Below are positions 1-5,120 of a DNA stretch of 5,120 nucleotides, one piece after another (position 1 is the first letter of the stretch; the number at the start of each line of letters is the position of its first letter). The translations under genes were made by a program, and so were the position numbers. The notes under the pieces were generated by a model, which worked only from the letters and a program-made list of their open reading frames with translations, made no database searches and was not told the DNA's origin. The DNA comes from JACDAN01 sp035697545 (GTDB lineage Bacteria; Actinomycetota; Thermoleophilia; Gaiellales; Gaiellaceae), in the NCBI GenBank assembly GCA_035697545.1, contig DASSCT010000137.1:1-5120 (forward strand). Reading direction: 5' to 3'.

Positions 1-1
1 G

Positions 2-127
2 GTCGCGGTCGAGCTCCTCGAGGGCCGGATGTCGCTCGTCGGCGCGAAGGCGCCCGAGGCGGCGTTCGCCGACCCGGAGTCGTTCCTGGCGCTGCTCGAC
101 ACCGAGGTCTACTGGGAGGTCGCGTAG
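2..127 (+). CDS. C-terminal end of an unidentified protein (partial)
   Basis: Only the last 41 codons are present; the frame is open from the window edge and ends at TAG 125-127. The G/C-rich third positions fit real coding. The visible tail includes a hydrophobic strand followed by GRMSLVGAKAPE and an acidic end, FLALLDTEVYWEVA. I do not recognise the family. The G-x-x-x-VG-x-K-x-P pattern faintly recalls the region near the end of argininosuccinate synthases, but the match is too short to name the gene. Its stop lies 19 bases inside the convergent lipoprotein gene, so the two transcripts overlap at their 3' ends and no terminator stands between them. Confidence 0.6.
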   Translation, partial: VAVELLEGRMSLVGAKAPEAAFADPESFLALLDTEVYWEVA

Positions 128-558
128 TCGAGCCAGCGCTGGGCGCACTCCGGGTTGTCGCCGTCCTCGCGGATCACCCAGGCTGTCGAGCGGCGACCCG
201 CCGGGCGGACGGTGCCGTGGTAAGCGCGGGCAAGCGCTTTCGGAACCGTGACCTCCACGCCGCTCGCGAGCGTGATGCGCACGAGCTCGACGGAATCGTC
301 TGCGCGTTGTCCGGGCGGGACTGGTCCGGCGATGACATCGACGTCCCGGCGCTGCGCGATCGCGTCGAGGTCCTCCCCTTCGTCGTAGACGCGGAGGTCG
401 ACGCGACAGCCGGTCTGGCGCTCGAACGGTGCGACGTCGCCGACGACGCCCACCGGGGCCAGAAGCCTGACTTCGCGCTCTTGATCGCTTCCGCCGCAGC
501 CTGCGAGGGCGAGTAGCGCTGCCGCGACGAAAGCTCGCTTGCCCATACTCCGCAGCAT
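109..558 (-). CDS. Small lipoprotein resembling a shortened solute-binding protein
   Basis: This encodes a 149-residue predicted lipoprotein. A basic start (MLRSMGKR), a hydrophobic stretch (residues 9-19) and the lipobox LAGC with Cys21 indicate export and lipid anchoring. The early mature part (about 30-77) reads like the first lobe of PotD-type polyamine-binding proteins: a strand, FERQTGCRVDLRVYDEGEDL, then a DVDVIAG strand. The end (124-149), TAWVIREDGDNPECAQRWLDY, resembles the closing strand and helix where such proteins typically read 'VIPKGAKNPEAAxxFIDYL'. PotD-type proteins run about 340 residues, so most of the middle is missing while the frame stays intact. Cys51 and Cys138 could form a disulfide. 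ATG at 558 is used; an in-frame ATG at 546 would also keep the signal peptide. Upstream of 558 there is only a weak AGG at about 8 bases. No permease or ATPase gene is adjacent, so a transport role is doubtful; it could be a sensor or a degenerate copy. Confidence 0.72.
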   Translation of the reverse strand: MLRSMGKRAFVAAALLALAGCGGSDQEREVRLLAPVGVVGDVAPFERQTGCRVDLRVYDEGEDLDAIAQRRDVDVIAGPVPPGQRADDSVELVRITLASGVEVTVPKALARAYHGTVRPAGRRSTAWVIREDGDNPECAQRWLDYATSQ

Positions 559-559
559 T

Positions 560-1609
560 GTGTCGACCTACGAACGGATTTCGGAGCTGCCGCTGACGAT
601 CGAGGGCCACGAGCTCGAACGGCGCGAGCGCGAGGTGTCGAGTGAGTTCACCCGGGTGACGACGACCGTTCGGCTCCGCAGCGACGGTGAGGACGGGCTC
701 GGCGAGGACGTGACCTACACGCCCGAAGACCACGACCGGTTTGCCGCCCCGGGTGCGGAGCTGCCGCTGGCCGGTGTGTGGACGCTCGAGTCCTTCTCGC
801 GACATCTCGACGGCCTCGACTTCTGGCCGGAGCCGCCCCAGATGGAGGCTTTCTACGACTACCGGCGGTGGGCGTTCGAGAGCTCGGCGCTCGACCTCGC
901 GCTGCGCCAGTCGGGGACTTCGTTGTCGGAGGCGCTCGGCCGGGAGCCCCGGCCCGTGCAGTTCGTCGTCTCGATGCGTCTCGGCGAGCCGTCGTCGATC
1001 GACCCCGTCCGCCGTCTGCTCGAGCTCTATCCCAGAACGATGTTCAAGCTGGACGCGGTCGCGGACTGGACGCCCGAGCTGGTCGGTGAGCTGGCCGACC
1101 TGGGCGCCGTCGATTCGATCGACCTCAAGGGCCAGTACAGCGGAACGGTCGTCGACAACCCGCCGAGCCCGGAGCTCTACCGTCTCGTTGCGGAGGGTTT
1201 CCCGGAGGCTTGGCTCGAGGACCCGGCTCTGACGGACGAGACCGAGCCAGTCTTGCGACCTCATCGCGACCGGATCACCTGGGACGCCCCGATCCATTCG
1301 ATCGAGGACATCGAGTCGCGGCCGTTTACCCCGAAGATGACGAACATCAAGCCGTCGCGCTTCGGATCGCTGCGCCGGCTCTTCGACGCGTACGACTACT
1401 GCGCCGAGCGGGGCATCGGCATGTACGGGGGCGGCCAGTTCGAGCTCGGTGTCGGCCGCGGCCAGATCCAGTACCTCGCGTCACTGTTCCACCCGGACAC
1501 GCCCAACGACGTCGCTCCGGCCGGCTACAACTTCGCGCCGCCCGAGCCCGGGTTGCCGACGAGCCCGCTCGAGCCCGCGGCTACGCCGACCGGCTTTCGC
1601 TGGGGATAG
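560..1609 (+). CDS. Enolase-superfamily (mandelate racemase/muconate-cycloisomerase-like) protein
   Basis: A 349-residue protein with the two-domain layout of the enolase superfamily. The N-terminal capping domain has TTTVRLRSDGEDGLGED (about residues 34-50), and the linker helix AFESSALDLALRQSG (105-119) matches the family's 'ALDLA' segment. Barrel strands show candidate catalytic and metal positions: FKLDA (Lys163, Asp165), IDLKGQY (Asp188, Lys190), WLEDP (Glu220), TWDAP (Asp242) and NIKPSRFG (Lys264), then a glycine-rich YGGGQFELGVGRGQ segment. Asp188, Glu220 and Asp242 are the likely Mg ligands, by order. The length fits the family (about 350-400). The substrate cannot be read from sequence; abstraction of a proton next to a carboxylate is the family chemistry. 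The start is chosen as GTG 560, just before the conserved-looking STYERISELPL; TTG at 539 would add seven residues and overlap the opposite gene. No Shine-Dalgarno is visible at either. The neighbours give no pathway clue. Confidence 0.8.
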   Translation: MSTYERISELPLTIEGHELERREREVSSEFTRVTTTVRLRSDGEDGLGEDVTYTPEDHDRFAAPGAELPLAGVWTLESFSRHLDGLDFWPEPPQMEAFYDYRRWAFESSALDLALRQSGTSLSEALGREPRPVQFVVSMRLGEPSSIDPVRRLLELYPRTMFKLDAVADWTPELVGELADLGAVDSIDLKGQYSGTVVDNPPSPELYRLVAEGFPEAWLEDPALTDETEPVLRPHRDRITWDAPIHSIEDIESRPFTPKMTNIKPSRFGSLRRLFDAYDYCAERGIGMYGGGQFELGVGRGQIQYLASLFHPDTPNDVAPAGYNFAPPEPGLPTSPLEPAATPTGFRWG

Positions 1610-1674
1610 CTCGGCATACATTCGTTTCAGCTCCGTCACAGACACGTGACTGTTTGCGCGGTAGCTTCGTTGCC
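1610..1674 (+). promoter_or_regulatory. Putative promoter for the 88-residue gene, possibly leaderless
   Basis: The only intergenic gap between same-strand genes here. CAGACA (1639-1644) matches the last four bases of the -35 consensus. After 17 bases comes TAGCTT (1662-1667), which fits the actinobacterial TAnnnT form of the -10. Seven bases later lies the ATG at 1675, so transcription could start at or next to the A of the start codon. No convincing Shine-Dalgarno precedes the ATG, which agrees with a leaderless message. A second TAnnnT (TACATT, 1617-1622) is an alternative -10 that would give a leader of about 45 bases. The spacing is observed; promoter activity is inferred. Confidence 0.45.
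1638..1653. promoter_or_regulatory. 16-bp imperfect palindrome, candidate operator
   Basis: ACAGACACGTGACTGT pairs with itself at seven of eight symmetric positions; only A1642/A1649 fails, and the core is CACGTG. It covers the putative -35 of the downstream gene, where a bound dimeric regulator would block transcription. The arms lack the length and following T-run of a terminator. No regulator gene is present in the window, so the protein that would bind is unknown. Confidence 0.35.
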
Positions 1675-1941
1675 ATGGCAGACATCACGACAGCTTGGGG
1701 CAAGGCCAAAGTCGTCGACGAGGTAAAGCTGCAGCAGAAAGCGGGCGACAAGCAGTTCGCGTCGCTGGTGCAGCTCCTCGAGGACGGGAAGGGCAAACGG
1801 CTCGTGCGCTTCGCCTATACGACCGACGGTGTGGCTCGACGAGGGCCGGTGACCTTCCGCGATGCTGACCTGGACCGGCTTCGCAAGGCACTGGGCGACC
1901 ACGAGGCGCTCGCGGCCGCGCTCCGCTTCGATCGTGGCTAG
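1675..1941 (+). CDS. Small hypothetical protein, 88 residues
   Basis: I do not recognise the family. The protein is soluble-looking, with no signal peptide or membrane segment. It starts MADITTAWGKAKVVDEVKLQ, followed by a predicted helix (about 26-36), a GKGKRLVRFAYTTDG strand-turn (38-52), RRGPVTFRDADLDRLRKAL (55-73) and a helical end. The alternation of charged helix and short strands, plus the phrase 'RLVRFAYTTDGVARRGPVT', suggests a compact alpha/beta domain that could bind a protein partner or nucleic acid; that is a guess. The start at ATG 1675 is the only reasonable one: the frame is open further upstream, but there it runs antiphase through the enolase-superfamily gene. Third-position GC is high, as in its neighbours. 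A promoter-like pair ends seven bases before the ATG. Its TAG shares the bases CTAG with the purQ stop on the other strand. Confidence 0.75.
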   Translation: MADITTAWGKAKVVDEVKLQQKAGDKQFASLVQLLEDGKGKRLVRFAYTTDGVARRGPVTFRDADLDRLRKALGDHEALAAALRFDRG

Positions 1942-2651
1942 CGCCGCGCCGCTGCCGTTGCGAGCGGATGTGAGGCCGCGCGGGCCGCCTCGACAAGCCC
2001 TCTGAGGATCAGCGCGCCGTCCGTCGACCCAAGCAGTGGATCGACGGCATGCTCGGGATGTGGCATCAGCCCCATCACGTTGCCGCGTTCGTTGCAGACG
2101 GCCGCGACGTCGCCGATCGAGCCGTTCGGGTTCCGCTCGTAGCGGAGCACGACCTGCCGCTTCGCCTCCAGCTCGGCCAGGAGCGCGGCATCGGCAAACC
2201 AGCAGCCCTCGCCGTGCTTGATCGGGATCGTCAGCCGCTGCCCCGTTGAGCACGCCGACGTGAACGGCGTCGCGGCGCCCTCGACCCTCAAAACGACATC
2301 TCGACAGAGAAACGAGAGCGACTCGTTCGGCCGGAGCACGCCGGGAAGGAGCCCTGCCTCGCAGAGGATCTGGAGGCCGTTGCAGATTCCGAGCACGAGC
2401 CCTCCCTCGGCTGCGAACTCGGCGACTGCCTTCATCGCGGGCGAAAAGCGGGCGATCGCCCCGCAGCGCAGGTAGTCGCCGTAGGAGAAGCCGCCGGGGA
2501 GCACGACGCCTGCGACGTCGGGCAGACGCTCCTGCGCATGCCAGACCGGAACGCCTGAGGCGCCGAGCAGCTCGAGCGCGTGAAGCGCGTCCCGGTCGTC
2601 GTTCGAACCGGGAAACGTGAGGACGGCGATACGCGGGCGGGATCCGCTCAC
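1938..2651 (-). CDS. purQ: Phosphoribosylformylglycinamidine synthase subunit PurQ (glutamine amidotransferase)
   Basis: PurQ hydrolyses glutamine and passes ammonia to PurL, which converts FGAR to FGAM in the fourth step of IMP synthesis; it works in a cytoplasmic complex with PurL and PurS. The 237-residue protein is a complete class I amidotransferase. It begins RIAVLTFPGSNDDRDA (7-22), has LPGGFSYGDYLRCGAIARFS (51-70), the nucleophile elbow GICNG with Cys90, and the catalytic His198 and Glu200 in MPHPEHA. Usual length is 220-235; the last 12 or so residues are an alanine-rich tail. The start is GTG 2651, in a GTGA overlap with the purS stop; the frame stays open 18 codons further, but those codons lie within purS and precede the conserved first strand. 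No good Shine-Dalgarno is seen, so coupling to purS translation is likely. It is the last gene of the operon, and purL does not follow it. Confidence 0.97.
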   Translation of the reverse strand: MSGSRPRIAVLTFPGSNDDRDALHALELLGASGVPVWHAQERLPDVAGVVLPGGFSYGDYLRCGAIARFSPAMKAVAEFAAEGGLVLGICNGLQILCEAGLLPGVLRPNESLSFLCRDVVLRVEGAATPFTSACSTGQRLTIPIKHGEGCWFADAALLAELEAKRQVVLRYERNPNGSIGDVAAVCNERGNVMGLMPHPEHAVDPLLGSTDGALILRGLVEAARAASHPLATAAARR

Positions 2652-2884
2652 CGGAGCTCGATCTCGTAGCTCTCGATCAAGGGGTTTGCGAGGAGTTGCT
2701 GGCACATTCGCTCCACTTCGGCGCGGGCCGCTGTCTCGTCGCTCGCTTCGACCTCGAGGTCGACGACTCGTCCGACACGGGCGTCGCCGACCGCGAAGCC
2801 GAGCTGTCTGAGCGAGCTTTCGACCGCCTCGCCCTGCGGGTCGAGAATCCCGGGCTTGGGGCGAACGAGAACCGTCGCCTTCAT
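2648..2884 (-). CDS. purS: Phosphoribosylformylglycinamidine synthase subunit PurS
   Basis: PurS is the small bridging subunit of the bacterial PurL-PurQ-PurS complex and helps dock PurQ on PurL; it has no catalytic site. The 78 residues match the family's usual size of about 80. They show the typical opening MKATVLVRPKPGILDPQGEA, then VESSLRQLGF, a VGRVVDLEVEA strand and the closing MCQQLLANPLIESYEIEL, giving a beta-alpha-beta pattern repeated twice. The start ATG 2884 overlaps the purC stop as ATGA. GGAGG at 2895-2899, ten bases upstream and inside purC, can serve as its Shine-Dalgarno. The stop overlaps the purQ start as GTGA. A longer open frame runs upstream through purC but is not coding. 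Confidence 0.95.
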   Translation of the reverse strand: MKATVLVRPKPGILDPQGEAVESSLRQLGFAVGDARVGRVVDLEVEASDETAARAEVERMCQQLLANPLIESYEIELR

Positions 2885-3744
2885 CGGAGCACCGCCTCCG
2901 GATCCTCGAGGTAGCCGTCGAAGCTGCGCTCGGTCAGCCGCTCGAACGCTTCGACGTAGCGTGCACGGGTGCCGGTCACGACGTCCTCCGGCAGCTCGGG
3001 GCCGGGATCGGTCTTGTCCCAGCCAAGCGTTTCGCAGTAGTCGCGCACGAACTGCTTGTCGTACGACGGCTGCGAGCGCCCCGGCTCGTAGGAGTCGGCG
3101 GGCCAGAAGCGGGACGAGTCGGGCGTGAACGCCTCGTCGGCCAGCACGAGCCGATCCTGATCGTCGACGCCGAACTCGAACTTCGTGTCGGCGATCAAGA
3201 TCCCCCGCGCGCCTGCGTACTCGGATGCAAAGCGGTAGAGCTCGAGCGACGTCGCTTCGACCTCGGCCAGCCGCTTGGGGCCGACAAGCTCGGCCGCGTT
3301 CTCGCGCGTGATGTTCTCGTCGTGTCCAGTCTGGGCCTTGGTGGCGGGCGTGAAGATCGGCTCGGCAAGGCGGTCCGAATCGCGCAAACCCGGCGGCAGG
3401 ACATGGCCCGAGACCGTTCCGGTCGCCTGATAGTCCTTCCAGCCCGAGCCGGTCAGGTAGCCGCGTACGACGCATTCGATCGGCAGCATCTTCAGACGCC
3501 GGCATTCGAGCGAGCGGCCGTCTGGTCGCACTGCGAGCAGGTGGTTCGGGCACAGATGCCGGGTGCGCGCGAACCAGAATGCCGAGAGGCCGGTGAGCAC
3601 GCGGCCTTTGTCGGGAATCTCGGTGGGGAGGACGACGTCGAAGGTCGAGATCCGATCGCTGGCGACGAGTAGCAGGCGCTCGTCGTCGAGTGCGTAGAGC
3701 TCGCGGACCTTCCCGCTCCCGACGTGCGTTGCGGCTTCAGGCAT
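2881..3744 (-). CDS. purC: Phosphoribosylaminoimidazole-succinocarboxamide (SAICAR) synthase
   Basis: PurC joins CAIR and aspartate using ATP to make SAICAR, the eighth step of IMP synthesis, in the cytoplasm. The 287 residues carry the full family pattern: the nucleotide-binding GKVRELY (11-17), ASDRISTFD (28-36), the first SAICAR synthase signature MLPIECVVRGYLTGS (86-100), TKAQTGHDENI (135-145), and the second signature LIADTKFEFG (183-192). A C-terminal YDKQFVRDYCETLGW helix (228-242) is of the type found in the longer, roughly 300-residue, yeast-like form rather than the roughly 240-residue E. coli form. The start ATG 3744 has the best ribosome site in the window. It overlaps the purB stop by eight bases and the purS start by four, so the three genes are very likely co-translated. 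Confidence 0.97.
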   Translation of the reverse strand: MPEAATHVGSGKVRELYALDDERLLLVASDRISTFDVVLPTEIPDKGRVLTGLSAFWFARTRHLCPNHLLAVRPDGRSLECRRLKMLPIECVVRGYLTGSGWKDYQATGTVSGHVLPPGLRDSDRLAEPIFTPATKAQTGHDENITRENAAELVGPKRLAEVEATSLELYRFASEYAGARGILIADTKFEFGVDDQDRLVLADEAFTPDSSRFWPADSYEPGRSQPSYDKQFVRDYCETLGWDKTDPGPELPEDVVTGTRARYVEAFERLTERSFDGYLEDPEAVLR

Positions 3745-5062
3745 GAACTGGCTCCTCTCTTCTGGTCAAGGCGTGTAGCCGATCGAACACGACATCTACG
3801 TGGCGCGTATAGGCGGTGAGGTCGAACACCTCGTGGAGCGCACTGGAATCGAGCCTGGACGTGATCTCATCGTCGCGCCGCACCAGGTCGGCGAAGTCCT
3901 GCTCCTCCTCCCAGGCTCGCATGGCGGTCCGCTGAACCACCTCGTAGGCACGCGCACGCTCGAGCCCGCTGTCGATGAGGGCGAGGAGGAGCCGCTGGCT
4001 GAAGAAGAGCCCGTGGCTCGACTCGAGGTTGCGCCGCATTTGCTCGGGCCGCACGACGAGCCCTTCGACGAGCCACGAGAAGCGATCGAGCATGTAGTCG
4101 AGCGCCAGGAACGCGTCGGGAATCACCACTCGCTCGGCGGAGGAGTGGGAGATGTCGCGCTCGTGCCAGAGCGCCACGTTCTCGAGACCGACGACCGCGG
4201 CCCCGCGAACCACGCGGGCGAGACCGCAGATCCGCTCGGCGACGACGGGGTTCTTCTTGTGCGGCATCGCGGACGAGCCCTTCTGGCCGCGGCGGAAGGG
4301 CTCCTCGACCTCACGCACCTCGGTTCGCGCGAGGTGTCGGATTTCGAGCGCGAACTTCTCCAGCGACGCTGCCGTCACGGCCAGGGCGGAGAGCAGCTCG
4401 GCATGCCGGTCGCGCTGGATGACCTGGGTCGCCGCAGCCGCCGGTTCGAGCCCGAGGCGCTCGCAGGCAAGTCGCTCGACCTCGGGGTCCGTCGCCGCGT
4501 AGGTCCCGACCGCACCGGAGAACTTGCCGACGCGTACGCCCTCGAGCGCACGCTGAACGCGCGCGCGGGCGCGGTCGAGCTCGAACGCCCACACGGCCAG
4601 CTTCAATCCGAACGTCGTCGGCTCCGCGTGAACACCGTGGGTGCGGCCGATCATCAGCGTGCCGCGCTGTTCCTCCGCGCGCGCGATGACGAGGCTCAGC
4701 GCGCGCTCCAGCTCGCCGAGCACGAGCCGTCCCGCAGCCTGAAGCTGGAGCGAGAGCGCGGTGTCGACCACGTCCGAGGATGTCAGCCCATAGTGGAACC
4801 AGCGACCGATGGGGCCGAGCTGCTCGCCGACCGCATCGACGAATGCGGCGACGTCGTGGTGCGTCCGTTCCTCGATTTCCGCCACACGCTCCGCGGAGGG
4901 CGGAACCGCGCGCTCGCGAATCTCGACAGCGGCATCCGCCGGAACGGCTCCCAGCGCGGCCCACGCATCCAGCGCGGCGAGCTCGACCTCGAGCCATCGG
5001 GCGAGCTTCCCCTCGTCCGACCAGATCCTGGCCATGGCCGGACGCGAGTACCGGGCGATCAC
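3737..5062 (-). CDS. purB: Adenylosuccinate lyase
   Basis: PurB removes fumarate twice in purine synthesis: from SAICAR to give AICAR, and from adenylosuccinate to give AMP. It works as a cytoplasmic homotetramer whose active sites combine residues from three chains. The 441-residue protein has the family opening RYSRPAMARIWSDE (4-17), THHDV (67-71), YGLTSSDVVD (91-100), GRTHGVHAEPTTFG (139-152) with the catalytic-acid candidate His142, and the fumarase/aspartase signature GSSAMPHKKNP (262-272) with the mobile-loop catalytic serine at 263 or 264. Length matches the 430-residue bacterial type rather than the longer E. coli form. The start is GTG 5062, because it directly precedes the conserved IxRYSRP opening; the ATG nine codons later would cut this off. 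There is no Shine-Dalgarno upstream. It is the first gene of the purB-purC-purS-purQ run, and its stop overlaps the purC start by eight bases. Confidence 0.97.
   Translation of the reverse strand: MIARYSRPAMARIWSDEGKLARWLEVELAALDAWAALGAVPADAAVEIRERAVPPSAERVAEIEERTHHDVAAFVDAVGEQLGPIGRWFHYGLTSSDVVDTALSLQLQAAGRLVLGELERALSLVIARAEEQRGTLMIGRTHGVHAEPTTFGLKLAVWAFELDRARARVQRALEGVRVGKFSGAVGTYAATDPEVERLACERLGLEPAAAATQVIQRDRHAELLSALAVTAASLEKFALEIRHLARTEVREVEEPFRRGQKGSSAMPHKKNPVVAERICGLARVVRGAAVVGLENVALWHERDISHSSAERVVIPDAFLALDYMLDRFSWLVEGLVVRPEQMRRNLESSHGLFFSQRLLLALIDSGLERARAYEVVQRTAMRAWEEEQDFADLVRRDDEITSRLDSSALHEVFDLTAYTRHVDVVFDRLHALTRREEPVHA
3752..3760 (-). promoter_or_regulatory. Strong Shine-Dalgarno of purC
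   Basis: The minus strand reads AGAGAGGAG here, then seven bases, then the purC ATG at 3744. It lies inside the 3' end of purB. It contrasts with the leading gene purB, which shows none, and it fixes the purC start. Confidence 0.75.
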
Positions 5063-5098
5063 CGGTTCGATTCTAGATGCGGCTCAGGAAGGCGGAAC
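5063..5098 (-). promoter_or_regulatory. Putative leaderless promoter of the pur operon
   Basis: On the minus strand TAGAAT (5075-5070) matches the -10 consensus at five of six positions and the TAnnnT pattern. Seven bases, CGAACCG, separate it from the purB GTG at 5062, so the transcript could begin at the start codon. No Shine-Dalgarno is seen in this stretch, which supports this. The -35 is poor: TTCCGC at 5097-5092 with a 16-base spacer is the best I can find. No palindromic operator or riboswitch fold is evident, though any element beyond 5120 would be missed. Confidence 0.5.
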
Positions 5099-5120
5099 CG
5101 ACCGAGAAGCGCCGTCCCGT
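5073..5120 (-). CDS. Possible 3' end of an upstream gene (very uncertain)
   Basis: One minus-strand frame is open from the window edge for 15 codons, ending RFSVGSAFLSRI and then TAG at 5075-5073, with 13 of 15 third positions G or C. If real, the upstream gene would end 10 bases before purB, and the TAGAAT would overlap its stop codon. The opposite strand offers a rival: ATG at 5077 opens a frame reading MRLRKAEPTEKRRP to the edge. Too little sequence is present to choose, and both may be chance. Confidence 0.2.
   Translation of the reverse strand, partial: TGRRFSVGSAFLSRI

Noticed and set aside
217..516. A 99-codon plus-strand frame opposite the lipoprotein gene
   Set aside because: It is antisense to a frame with a clear signal peptide and lipobox, and has no recognisable motif.
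1635..1650. GTCAC-agacac-GTGAC as a terminator hairpin after the enolase-superfamily gene
   Set aside because: The stem is only five pairs and no T-run follows; the overlapping 16-bp palindrome and promoter position explain the symmetry better.
1210..1941. A 243-codon plus-strand frame that ends with the 88-residue protein
   Set aside because: The first part is an alternative-frame shadow of the enolase-superfamily gene, rich in Arg and Ala. The promoter-like site and the change in composition place the start at 1675.
1636..2253. Long minus-strand frames crossing the small gene and purQ
   Set aside because: They are antisense to the 88-residue gene and out of frame with the clear PurQ sequence; long spurious frames are common at this GC content.
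2648..3553. A 301-codon minus-strand open frame that ends with PurS
   Set aside because: Only its last 78 codons are PurS. The earlier part is arginine-rich, low-quality sequence lying out of frame across purC, which is unmistakable.
4311..4997. A 228-codon frame within purB
   Set aside because: Arginine- and glycine-rich shadow of purB in another frame; purB carries all its family motifs.
1..5120. tRNA or rRNA genes, CRISPR arrays, insertion sequences, attachment sites
   Set aside because: I saw no repeated spacers, terminal inverted repeats, transposase motifs or tRNA-like folds; nearly all bases are within confident genes.

Overview
The window is very GC-rich and tightly packed, with G/C-rich third codon positions, GTG starts, tail-to-tail stop overlaps and few Shine-Dalgarno sites at first genes. 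The purine proteins are of the PurS/PurQ (Gram-positive) type. Together this suggests a high-GC actinobacterium, possibly from the Thermoleophilia (Gaiella/Solirubrobacter-like) lineage. That placement is inferred from style only; no marker gene is present.

Layout. Bases 2-127 (+) hold the last 41 codons of an unidentified gene. Its end overlaps, tail to tail, the end of a small lipoprotein gene (109-558, -) that looks like a very short relative of polyamine-type solute-binding proteins. Back to back with it, one base away, starts an enolase-superfamily protein (560-1609, +). A 65-bp gap (1610-1674) carries a 16-bp imperfect palindrome over a plausible promoter, which leads into an 88-residue protein of unknown function (1675-1941, +). 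Its stop codon shares a CTAG with the stop of purQ on the other strand.

The right-hand 3.1 kb is a minus-strand purine operon read right to left: purB (adenylosuccinate lyase), purC (SAICAR synthetase), purS and purQ. Each junction overlaps (8, 4 and 4 bases), so the genes are probably translationally coupled. PurQ supplies ammonia from glutamine to the FGAM synthase complex PurL-PurQ-PurS; PurC and PurB act later, and PurB acts again in AMP formation. The large subunit purL, which often follows purQ, is not here; the operon ends against a convergent gene. The operon's first gene has no visible Shine-Dalgarno but has TAGAAT seven bases before its GTG, as expected of a leaderless mRNA; the 88-residue gene has the same geometry.

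I do not see a clear new multi-gene system. The best leads are the miniature solute-binding-type lipoprotein, the unassigned enolase-superfamily enzyme, and the palindrome-controlled small gene with its possible leaderless promoter.
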